A stretch of DNA of 9,954 bases from Ignavibacteria bacterium (GTDB taxonomy: Bacteria > Bacteroidota > Ignavibacteria > UBA10030 > SZUA-254). Of the stretch, positions 1 through 5,879 are shown one piece after another; position 1 is the stretch's first letter, and every line of letters starts with the position of its first letter. The notes beneath the pieces are model-generated. The model had not been told where the DNA came from and did not search any database. It worked only from the letters and a program-made list of their open reading frames with translations. A program made the position numbers and the translations under genes. The DNA lies in NCBI GenBank assembly GCA_005877655.1, contig VBOC01000037.1, positions 1-9,954 of the forward strand, in the 5' to 3' direction.

Positions 1-694
1 GCCGTCGCGGAATACCCCGGTATGAGGGTTCAGATTTTCTTTCGAGCGACTGCCGATGGGACGCCCGCCGACTACCGCCGTACATGAAGCGTGCCGACGC
101 GCAGTAATTCCTTACGGGGCAGTCTCCGCAGAGGGGCTTCGCCGCCCTGCAAGTCGCAGCACCCAGGTCCATCACGGCCTGGTTCCAGGATGAGGCATCT
201 TTGGGCAGTACTCTCGCTGCCAACTTCCAGACCGTCGCTCTGTTCTGCCGGTCTGATGAGCTCTTCATCTTCCAGAAGATGCGGGAGAGGACCCGATGGA
301 TGTTAACGTCGACCACCGGTACATGTTCCCCGAATGCAAAACAAGCCACGGCGTGCGAAGTGTACTCACCGATACCCGGAAGTGTCTCGAGCTGTTCGAC
401 TTCCCTGGGAAGCCGGCCGTTGTAATTCCGGAGAACCAACCGTGCAAGCTCATCGCGGACGACGTCGCCTCCGGAAGATTCTGCGAGCGCCCGAAGTGTC
501 GGGAATTGTTTCAAGAACAGGGGCAATTTTTCCTGGACCCGGGCTGTATGAGTCTGTTGAAGCATGATTTCAGAGACAAGAATCGTGTAGGGATCGCGCG
601 CGTGCCGCCACACGAATTCCCGCCCGTTTTTCGCATACCACCGGAAAATCCGGCGACGGATCGCCCGAACGATTTTCAGGTTATCGCGGGCCAA
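1..694 (-). CDS. mutY: MutY-type A/G-specific adenine DNA glycosylase, 3' end cut by window edge
   Basis: HhH-GPD base-excision enzyme that removes adenine mispaired with 8-oxoguanine. Translating the minus strand shows, with residue 1 at the TTG at 694: the catalytic helix SEIMLQQT with Glu42, the helix-hairpin-helix LPGIGEYT (105-112, Tyr at the endonuclease III lysine position, as in MutY), the catalytic Asp129 in VVDVNI, and an exact [4Fe-4S] ligand set C-X6-C-X2-C-X5-C (Cys182, 189, 192, 198). The protein continues beyond base 1, so the C-terminal 8-oxoG-sensing domain is not visible. No ATG is available; TTG at 694 or 703 is the likely start, overlapping the end of the Nudix gene, so the two are probably one operon with coupled translation. 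Oddity: between Arg80 and Asp81 about 15 residues normally present in the family, including the GLGYY-type segment, are missing. Family assignment is firm; activity is uncertain. Confidence 0.9.
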   Translation of the reverse strand, partial: MARDNLKIVRAIRRRIFRWYAKNGREFVWRHARDPYTILVSEIMLQQTHTARVQEKLPLFLKQFPTLRALAESSGGDVVRDELARLVLRNYNGRLPREVEQLETLPGIGEYTSHAVACFAFGEHVPVVDVNIHRVLSRIFWKMKSSSDRQNRATVWKLAARVLPKDASSWNQAVMDLGAATCRAAKPLCGDCPVRNYCASARFMYGGSRRASHRQSLERKSEPSYRGIPRR

Positions 695-1094
695 AATGAC
701 CAAGGAGTTTCTTGATGACGTCCTTATTTCCTTTGAGGACATCATACGAATGAAGGTCTGCCACCGGCACCCAGAGCCAGTGAGCAAAGACGTTATTTGT
801 GACGGTTCCCGAAAAGTTCCTGACGAGGTAGTAGGAAACGTCGTACGATCGGTTGTCGGGGTAGACATAATGCTGCCGGTGAAAGAGCGTTTCGATCTCG
901 GCGCTGATACCCAGCTCTTCGCGCAATTCACGCCGGAGACAATCCTCGAGCGGTTCATCATTCTCGAGCTTGCCGCCCGGGAATTCCCACTTCAGCGGAT
1001 AGCGCGCCGACTGCCGACGCTGACACAGGAGAACGCGGTCCGTGCCGGGGGTCGTTCCCATTTGAATAATGATGCCGACTGCTACCTTGATCAC
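681..1094 (-). CDS. mutT: Nudix hydrolase, MutT-like (8-oxo-dGTP diphosphatase type)
   Basis: A 137-residue Nudix enzyme, expected to hydrolyse an oxidised or non-canonical nucleoside triphosphate to the monophosphate in the cytoplasm. The full Nudix box G-X5-E-X7-REUXEEXGU is visible at residues 41-63 (Gly41, Glu47, then REL and EELGI). The N-terminal strand IKVAVGIII and the FPGGKLE approach are also typical. The start is GTG at 1094; no strong Shine-Dalgarno is visible, but the next in-frame ATG would remove the first strand of the fold. The 3' end overlaps the MutY start, which gives the classical GO pairing of nucleotide-pool sanitation and A:8-oxoG repair. The specific substrate cannot be read from sequence; a CTP or other dNTP pyrophosphohydrolase is the alternative. 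The gene diverges from thyX with 165 bases between the two starts. Confidence 0.88.
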   Translation of the reverse strand: MIKVAVGIIIQMGTTPGTDRVLLCQRRQSARYPLKWEFPGGKLENDEPLEDCLRRELREELGISAEIETLFHRQHYVYPDNRSYDVSYYLVRNFSGTVTNNVFAHWLWVPVADLHSYDVLKGNKDVIKKLLGHFGPR

Positions 1095-1259
1095 GAAGAA
1101 AAGATAATGAAACTTGAATGGAAATACAATGGAGAACCTGGGGTTGCGGCTCCCATCCGCCCGTGCATTGATCTTGCAGCCTCACATAGCATCCAATTGA
1201 AATCGCTTGGACTTTTGCGGGGCTTCTCCGTACATTCATCCTTCACTCAAAGAGTTCCG
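1095..1259. promoter_or_regulatory. Divergent intergenic region between the mutT-mutY operon and thyX
   Basis: These 165 bases separate two divergent genes and so should carry both promoters. No convincing -35/-10 pair was found for either direction. The thyX reading frame stays open through this stretch, with an in-frame ATG at 1107, but the 51 extra residues it would add do not resemble ThyX. Confidence 0.4.
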
Positions 1260-2147
1260 ATGGGACACGCGGTTAATCCGAAAGCTGAAGAGATTCTCGA
1301 CAAAGAATTCAAGTGCCTGAATGCAGGCTTCGTGCGCCTGGTCGACTACATGGGGGGAGACGAATCGATCGTTCAGGCTGCGCGGGTTTCATATGGGCGG
1401 GGTACGAAAACCGTGAACGAAGACCGCGGCCTGATCCGCTACCTCATGCGGCACATGCATACGACGCCCTTCGAGATGGTCGAGCTGAAGTTTCATGTGA
1501 AGCTCCCGATCTTCGTCGCACGTCAGTGGATCAGGCACCGCACGGCAAACGTCAATGAGTACTCAGGCCGCTATTCCGTCATGAAAGACGAATTTTACAT
1601 TCCGGAGCCTCAGGCCATCCATCGGCAAAGCCGGCGCAACAAGCAGGGGCGGGCGAATGAGGAGGTGCCGGAGGAATTACGCAAGAAAGTGCTCGAGATT
1701 CTCGGGTCTGCTCAGCGAGAGACGTACCGGGAATACTCGGCGATGCTGGAGGAGGATATCGCACGCGAGCTTGCCCGCATCCACCTTCCGCTTTCACTCT
1801 ATACAGAGTGGTACTGGAAAATCGATCTACACAACCTCTTCCACTTTCTTCATCTCAGGGTCGATCCGCACGCGCAGCACGAAATCCGCGTTTACGGGGA
1901 GGCAGTCGCAGAGATCACGAAGAATGTAGTTCCGGTCGCCTGGGAAGCATTTGAGGATTACGTCTTGAAGGCGGAGAAATTCTCGCGGCTCGAGCTTGCG
2001 GTGATGGCGGACCACCTCGATACTTCCTGTATCACGGGAGAACTTCTTGAATCCAATGGCTTCGGTAAACGGGAGGCGGAGGAATTTCTGGAAAAGTTGA
2101 AGACGCTGCGCGCGAAGTTGGGTCCATCACGAGATTTAGCGTGCTGA
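1260..2147 (+). CDS. thyX: Flavin-dependent thymidylate synthase ThyX
   Basis: Makes dTMP from dUMP using methylene-tetrahydrofolate, FAD and NAD(P)H, acting as a homotetramer in the cytoplasm. The protein is 295 residues. The family signature RHRX7S appears at residues 92-102 inside RHRTANVNEYSGRY, which binds FAD and dUMP. Other conserved blocks are FVRLVDYMG near the N-terminus, the TTPFEMVE block (68-75), LSLYTEWYWKIDLHNLFHFL in the middle, and HAQHEIRVY after it. ATG 1260 is chosen because the protein from there begins as ThyX relatives do; the frame is open far upstream, but that part is the antisense of the Nudix gene. The Shine-Dalgarno is weak (AGAG region). The C-terminus has a moderately long charged tail after the core, as in several FCB-type ThyX proteins. 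No thyA is visible; organisms with ThyX often lack ThyA. Confidence 0.96.
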   Translation: MGHAVNPKAEEILDKEFKCLNAGFVRLVDYMGGDESIVQAARVSYGRGTKTVNEDRGLIRYLMRHMHTTPFEMVELKFHVKLPIFVARQWIRHRTANVNEYSGRYSVMKDEFYIPEPQAIHRQSRRNKQGRANEEVPEELRKKVLEILGSAQRETYREYSAMLEEDIARELARIHLPLSLYTEWYWKIDLHNLFHFLHLRVDPHAQHEIRVYGEAVAEITKNVVPVAWEAFEDYVLKAEKFSRLELAVMADHLDTSCITGELLESNGFGKREAEEFLEKLKTLRAKLGPSRDLAC

Positions 2148-2442
2148 TATTGCTGTCAGCGCAGTAGGTTTGGGGGTCCGTGAAAGTCGCCCGGAGGGAA
2201 CAATCCTTGAAAATAAGAAAAGTGAATCGCACGCTCATCTGCGCCACACTTTTATCAGTAGTGTCGATCATGCTCAGCTAAACCATGTTTAGAAGAGAGT
2301 GAGCAAACATTTGTACTGCCAAGATATACGAAATCTCGGATCTTGTCAACAAGTGTGAGGAAGCAGAGATTTTTTGAATTTACGAGAGAAGTTATTAAGT
2401 TAGCCCTCCAACCAACCATTCCAAAAATCTGAGGAGAATCAC
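2148..2442. other. Intergenic region between thyX and the cupin gene
   Basis: These 295 bases hold no confident gene apart from a possible tiny ORF at 2207-2281. No intrinsic terminator is visible after thyX. The last 150 bases are AT-rich and probably contain the cupin promoter, but no clear -35/-10 pair was found. A strong Shine-Dalgarno (GAGGAG) lies just before the cupin ATG. Confidence 0.5.
2207..2281 (+). CDS. Possible 24-residue signal-peptide-like mini-ORF or remnant
   Basis: A TTG codon lies 8 bases after a GGAGGG Shine-Dalgarno (2193-2198) and opens a 24-residue frame. The product has a basic start (MKIRKVNR) followed by a hydrophobic run (TLICATLLSVVSIMLS) and then TAA. This is the n-region plus h-region of a Sec signal peptide or a one-pass membrane peptide, with no mature protein after it. 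A GTG at 2180 would give a 33-residue version. It may be the stub of a decayed exported protein, a small membrane peptide, or chance. Neither function nor expression can be inferred. Confidence 0.25.
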   Translation: MKIRKVNRTLICATLLSVVSIMLS

Positions 2443-2907
2443 ATGAAGAGAGTCCTGTTGTTTTCCGCCATCGTTTTGATCGGCCTGCTTCTCGCAATCC
2501 CGGGCGGTGCAGTCGCTCAGAAGAAGATGAAGGAGGGTCGCGTATTGTGGGCTGCAGAAGACATCAAGTGGGATACGCTCAAAGGCTCTCCCCCCGGCGC
2601 AGGTGTCATGAGTGCGCTGCTCTGGGGAAACATGGAGAAGGGGCCGTTCGGCGCGTTAATAAAGTTCCCCCCCGGCTTCAAACATCCGTTACATTATCAC
2701 AGCAGTACCTTGAAAGCAGTAGTCCTCAAGGGCGCGTATATCTATGTTCCCGAGATTGGAGTAGAAAAAAGGTTAGGCCCCGGATCGTATTTCACCTATC
2801 CTGCCCTTGATCGTCATTCGACTCGAGGTGCGGAGGACTCGGAGACCATTTTCTTCGTAGAGAGTTCCGGCAAGTTTGACGTAATGCCGATCGAAGAAAA
2901 GAAGTAA
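2443..2907 (+). CDS. Exported cupin-domain protein (DUF4437/ChrR-cupin-like)
   Basis: A 154-residue protein with a clear Sec signal peptide: KR, a long hydrophobic run (residues 4-20), and a likely cleavage site after AVA at 23-25. The mature part is one small double-stranded beta-helix. The first cupin motif is GFKHPLHYHSST around residues 78-89, with His84 and His86 as candidate metal ligands. The second includes GPGSYFTYPALDRH with His125. The acidic residue usual in motif 1 is not evident, so metal binding may be altered. Similar exported cupins carry names such as DUF4437 or cupin-domain protein and have no settled reaction. The ATG is supported by a strong GAGGAG Shine-Dalgarno. The gene appears to stand alone, followed by a convergent intergenic region. 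Confidence 0.85.
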   Translation: MKRVLLFSAIVLIGLLLAIPGGAVAQKKMKEGRVLWAAEDIKWDTLKGSPPGAGVMSALLWGNMEKGPFGALIKFPPGFKHPLHYHSSTLKAVVLKGAYIYVPEIGVEKRLGPGSYFTYPALDRHSTRGAEDSETIFFVESSGKFDVMPIEEKK

Positions 2908-3221
2908 CGCTTTCGGGCTGTTATCGAGGCGGCGCGCTGTCAGAGTCGAGAAGGATCCCGGAGAAGAGAATTCTGGCTGACGGGGGAAATTAGTCAGCGA
3001 CGCTTCTCCGGGGCCATTCTTCGCTCTGATCCACCCACGATCAATCCGGCCACGGGCACGGTCACGATGCCGGAGTGAGTGGGCGCGGGAGCGCCAAATG
3101 CCGCTGTTTCGAATAGCAGGGTGATTCGCGCGGGGAGTTTTACGTCCCAGTTGCCTCGACTGTCACGGGGACGGTCCGCTTCTGGCTGGGGAAATGGGGG
3201 CAATTGCAACGGAATCTGTCC
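2908..3221. other. Convergent intergenic region without a confident gene
   Basis: These 314 bases lie between the convergent cupin and 69-residue genes. They contain a large stem-loop (2957-3012) and one copy of a 23-base near-repeat (3202-3224, overlapping the neighbouring stop codon). A minus-strand frame over 2994-3209 is open but has no ribosome site and no recognisable domain. Two short valine-rich stretches (TVPVTVEA and VTVPVAG) occur in different minus-strand frames, which could be a decayed coding remnant. Confidence 0.5.
2957..3012. other. Two-part stem-loop in the convergent intergenic region
   Basis: A perfect 10-bp outer stem (CCCGGAGAAG at 2957-2966 with CTTCTCCGGG at 3003-3012) encloses a perfect 6-bp inner stem (GCTGAC at 2976-2981 with GTCAGC at 2993-2998) and an 11-base loop. 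The internal bulges are 9 and 4 bases. It begins about 50 bases after the cupin stop. There is no T-run on either side, so it is not a standard intrinsic terminator. It could be a 3'-end stabiliser, a Rho-linked or bidirectional end structure, or part of a small RNA. Confidence 0.55.
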
Positions 3222-3224
3222 TCA
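3202..3224. repeat. 23-base near-repeat, copy 1
   Basis: Matches 8390-8412 at 21 of 23 bases in the same orientation (core AATTGCAACGGAA, then CTGT and CTCA). This copy covers the stop codon of the 69-residue gene. The similarity ends sharply on both sides. A functional role is unknown. Confidence 0.45.
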
Positions 3225-3431
3225 TTCGGATATTTTGTGCAAGTGGAACAGCTTCAAAATCTTGTCCTGGCTTATTGGCTTGCCGGAAAGTTTGCTTAGT
3301 TCCACATACAGCTTCGCATATAACTTGATCGCGCTTGTGGCTTCGGCCTTTGAGCCAAACGGGCTACTGTCCACCCGGCCTCTGACCGTTGGCGGAGAGG
3401 TCACCCTGTCGACTATCACGTATTTGCCCAT
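3222..3431 (-). CDS. Small protein of unknown function (69 aa)
   Basis: Not recognised. The ATG at 3431 is preceded by a strong GAGGAGA Shine-Dalgarno at good spacing, which supports real translation. The product is basic and soluble, with no signal peptide, membrane segment or cysteines. The N-terminal part (MGKYVIVDRVTSPPTVRGRV) is strand-like and rich in valine and proline. The rest (roughly 27-69) looks helical and lysine-rich (SAIKLYAKLYVELSKLSG, then DKILKLFHLHK). It lies downstream of the broken kinase gene on the same strand but is separated by about 170 bases and probably has its own promoter. It could be a small nucleic-acid-binding or regulatory protein; that is only a guess from charge and size. 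Confidence 0.6.
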   Translation of the reverse strand: MGKYVIVDRVTSPPTVRGRVDSSPFGSKAEATSAIKLYAKLYVELSKLSGKPISQDKILKLFHLHKISE

Positions 3432-3476
3432 CAGACTATCTCCTCTGCAGAGCTGACATCAATCTTCTGTCGATCT

Positions 3477-3504
3477 ATTCTACAGATTGACCAGGTGGCG
3501 GCAA
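3477..3504 (-). promoter_or_regulatory. Candidate sigma70-like promoter for the 69-aa gene
   Basis: On the minus strand TTGCCG (3504-3499) and TAGAAT (3482-3477) are 16 bases apart, matching the consensus at 4/6 and 5/6 positions. Transcription would start about 40 bases before the ATG. Found by eye; unverified, and the organism's promoter consensus is not known. Confidence 0.3.
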
Positions 3505-3602
3505 TTGAACTGAGATAGCCTTAACAATATATTTCGATGTCCGGTTCAATAGTATATACCGATGCCCTGTGCTAATTGTACAACAGATATCCCTCACCCA
3601 AG

Positions 3603-4343
3603 TTATTTTTCCAAACCCACCTTCCGCAGAAGGGCCGCAAATCGGGGGTCTGACCGAATCCGATCCACCTTGGGATCAATTTTCAAACTGGCCAATGACT
3701 CGCCCTTTTTATCGTAACTTTTCTCGAACCATTGGAATGCCAGATCATTTTCTCCGAGCATCGCATAAACGAGTGCGACTCCACGCGACAGGTTTCCGGT
3801 CGAGAGTTCCTCCGAATTCAGATTACCAATGAGTCCTAAAGCTTCAAATCTCTTTCCAGAGGCAGCGTAACACTGAGCAAGTGCAATCGACGATTCAAGT
3901 TTGTTTCCAGTCATCTCGCCCCATCTCTGGTTCTCGGCAATCGCTTCGGAGAACAGCCCTTTCCCCAGATAGGCAAGCGAACGAAGTCGGTGTGCAGCAG
4001 CAAAGTTCGGATCCAACTCAAGCGTCTTCCCTGCATACTCGATCGCGCCATCGTAATCCCGGGCGTAATACAGGGTCAAACCCTGATCTTTCAGAATAGC
4101 GGGAGAAAGCGGATCCAATTCGGCCGCCTTTGCGATCTCACGGAGAGATTCCCCCATCTTTCCATTGAACATAAGCCATTGGCCGTACCAGTGGTGCGCA
4201 GTCGCGTAGCCGGGATTCAGGCTGATGGCCAGCTTGTATTCCTTCTCGGAATTCCGCCAGTCCAATCCCTCCACCATGATCAGGAGCGCGAGGGAAGCAT
4301 GAGCCTCGGCCAGGCGGTTGTCAATCTTCAATGCCTTGTCCAC
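3603..4343 (-). CDS. C-terminal TPR fragment of the disrupted kinase gene
   Basis: A 246-residue reading frame made of tetratricopeptide repeats, the protein-interaction tail of the kinase upstream. Typical TPR spacing is visible, for example AEAHASLALL, NPGYATAHHWYGQWL, DPLSPAILKDQGLTLYYARDYDGAIEYAGKTLELDP (split here as DPLSPAILKDQG then LTLYYARDYDGAIEY), and DPNFAAAHRLRSLAYLGKG. The end, KIDPKVDRIRSDPRFAALLRKVGL, is the common finish of such kinase/TolB/TPR proteins. The only available start near the 5' side is a GTG at 4343, just after the TAG at 4368-4370, with at best a weak ribosome site, so independent translation is doubtful. Reinitiation after the stop is possible. Best read as the detached tail of the broken gene. 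Confidence 0.6.
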   Translation of the reverse strand: MDKALKIDNRLAEAHASLALLIMVEGLDWRNSEKEYKLAISLNPGYATAHHWYGQWLMFNGKMGESLREIAKAAELDPLSPAILKDQGLTLYYARDYDGAIEYAGKTLELDPNFAAAHRLRSLAYLGKGLFSEAIAENQRWGEMTGNKLESSIALAQCYAASGKRFEALGLIGNLNSEELSTGNLSRGVALVYAMLGENDLAFQWFEKSYDKKGESLASLKIDPKVDRIRSDPRFAALLRKVGLEK

Positions 4344-4396
4344 AGAGGCCCTTGCCTTGGTATAGAGCTACTTCCGTAGGAGCGGCTCGTACTCTG

Positions 4397-5797
4397 TCAG
4401 AAGGTTGTACGAATCAGCGAGCCCGGCCCAGGCGAGCGCGTAGCGTGCACAAAGTAGCGGATTGCGGTCGCCAATCCTTCCTTGCTCCGTTTGCTCCAGA
4501 AGAACCGGCCTCTAAGATAGAGCTGATATGCCTCGGTGTTTTCAGTTGCGCGCCGTTTCAAATTTCGCCTCTCGACCGGGGTGAGGCGCATCTTCAGGGC
4601 TTTTGCGATCCTGGCCGCTACATTTTCCTGGAAATCGAAGATTTGATCCATCGTCCCGCTGTATTTCTCCGCCCACAAGGAAGCATCCTGAGCAGCATCG
4701 ATCAGCTGGGTTGTGATGCGAATGTCGGAGCCGCTCTTTCTCACGCTTCCTTCCAGGACGTATTGAACGCCAAGCTCGGCTGCAATCTGTTTCATCCCTT
4801 TCCCGGACCGTTCGTAGTGCATCACGGAAGTGCGCGAAATGACCTTCACATTCCGAAGCCGGGAAAGACTTGTTATGATCTCTTCGGTCAGCCCGTCGCT
4901 GAAATATTTGTTGTCCTGTTCCGGACTGATATCCGCAAATGGTAAGATCGCAATCGATTTCGTCGCAGCCACGCGCGGATCGATCATCTCATGCTCAATC
5001 CTCCGCAAGTCCTCCAGGAGAGAGTCGGCATCCTGATAGCGAAGGACCGGCTTCTTCTCCAGGCACCGTTCCACGATTTTCTCCAGGGCAGCGGGAATAT
5101 CGGGGCGGATGGAAGATGCGGGCTTCGGCCTTTCGTGAGCGATGGCGTACATCGTCGCCTGGTCATAATCGCCGCTGAATGGTCGCCGCCCTGTGGCGGT
5201 TTCATAAAGGACGATCCCCAACGACCAGATATCGGCCAGATGGTCGACATGATTGCCTTGCAGTTGTTCCGGTGCCATGTATGCAAGAGTGCCTGAAGCC
5301 TGGGCGGATTCCGGTTGTTGTGTCTGTTCGGTCGATCGTGCTAGACCGAAGTCGGCGATCTTTGCCGAACCCCCGTTGGTGATGATGATATTCTCCGGTT
5401 TGATGTCTCGATGGAGGATACCTTTCGCGTGTGCAGCACGCAGACCCTCTGCTATGTTGAGACCGAGCTTTATGACCTCCAGGATCGGCAACGGCCCCGC
5501 CTCGATTGCTTTCCTCAGACTTTGGCCCTCGATATACTCCATCACGATAAATATCTCCCCGTCTGCTTCATCGATTTCATAAATAGTGCAAATATTCGGA
5601 TGGTTCAGTCCGGAGGCTGAGCGCGCCTCGCGCATGAAGCGATCCCGCGCTTCCCCCTGAACCGTAGGCTCGGTGGGCAGAAACTTTATCGCGACGGTAC
5701 GGTGCAGCTTAAGATCCTCTGCCCTGTATACAACACCCATTCCACCCTCGCCGAGCTTTTCAAGTATTTTGTAATGCGAGATTGTTCGGCCAATCAT
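4397..5797 (-). CDS. PknB-like Ser/Thr protein kinase with TolB-like domain, C-terminally truncated
   Basis: The kinase core is complete: glycine loop GEGGMGVV (16-23), catalytic Lys38 in VAIKFL, HRDIKPEN (129-136), DFG (149-151) and APE (175-177). After about residue 280 comes a TolB/adenylate-cyclase-associated domain (KSIAILPFADISPEQ, FSDGLTEEIITSLSRL, LEGSVRKSG), followed by the first part of a TPR region (AYQLYLRGRFFWSK). No membrane helix is visible, so it is probably cytoplasmic. ATG 5797 is chosen because MIGRTISHYKILEKLG is the standard opening of this family and AAGGAG lies just upstream, although only 2 bases away; a 32-residue longer start at 5893 overlaps the SUI1 gene end. The frame ends at 4397 in unrelated residues (TRSPGPGSLIRTTF) because of a frameshift at about 4442. 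Kinase activity could survive; the TPR tail would be lost. Confidence 0.88.
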   Translation of the reverse strand: MIGRTISHYKILEKLGEGGMGVVYRAEDLKLHRTVAIKFLPTEPTVQGEARDRFMREARSASGLNHPNICTIYEIDEADGEIFIVMEYIEGQSLRKAIEAGPLPILEVIKLGLNIAEGLRAAHAKGILHRDIKPENIIITNGGSAKIADFGLARSTEQTQQPESAQASGTLAYMAPEQLQGNHVDHLADIWSLGIVLYETATGRRPFSGDYDQATMYAIAHERPKPASSIRPDIPAALEKIVERCLEKKPVLRYQDADSLLEDLRRIEHEMIDPRVAATKSIAILPFADISPEQDNKYFSDGLTEEIITSLSRLRNVKVISRTSVMHYERSGKGMKQIAAELGVQYVLEGSVRKSGSDIRITTQLIDAAQDASLWAEKYSGTMDQIFDFQENVAARIAKALKMRLTPVERRNLKRRATENTEAYQLYLRGRFFWSKRSKEGLATAIRYFVHATRSPGPGSLIRTTF

Positions 5798-5879
5798 AGC
5801 TCCTTGCAGCCCTTTGATTGTAGAATGTATCGCCCTGTCAGCGTGGAAGGCATTGTCGTTGCCACCCGTACCATTACGC

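Larger units (their letters stand above)
3603..5797 (-). pseudogene. Disrupted Ser/Thr kinase-TolB-like-TPR gene (whole locus)
   Basis: One ancestral gene of about 730 codons can be reconstructed across two frames. The kinase frame reads through IRYFVHA and then loses homology. The other frame picks up at 4442 with YALAWAGLADSYNLL, the expected continuation. Only 8 bases lie between the two matches where the family usually has roughly 9 residues, so about 19-22 bases appear lost, which shifts the frame. Within the second frame a TAG stop (4370-4368) interrupts LLRK-stop-LYTKARASVDKAL. Two independent lesions argue for decay over a single sequencing error, though assembly error is not excluded. 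Confidence 0.7.

Noticed and set aside
296..715. Plus-strand frame of 139 codons
   Set aside because: It lies opposite mutY, whose catalytic, HhH and Fe-S motifs show the minus strand is the coding one.
696..1259. Long upstream extension of the thyX reading frame
   Set aside because: It is the antisense of the Nudix gene and its protein has no ThyX character; the ThyX-like sequence begins at 1260.
3130..3190. CXXCH (CLDCHG) heme-like motif in a plus-strand frame
   Set aside because: A single short match in a frame without start, signal peptide or surrounding cytochrome features; chance is more likely.
2994..3209. Minus-strand 71-residue frame as a gene
   Set aside because: No ribosome site, no recognisable domain, and it ends in the stem-loop; kept only as a possible remnant.
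3457..3488. TCTGT...ACAGA inverted repeat as an operator
   Set aside because: Only 5-6 bp arms with an uneven spacer; too weak to call.
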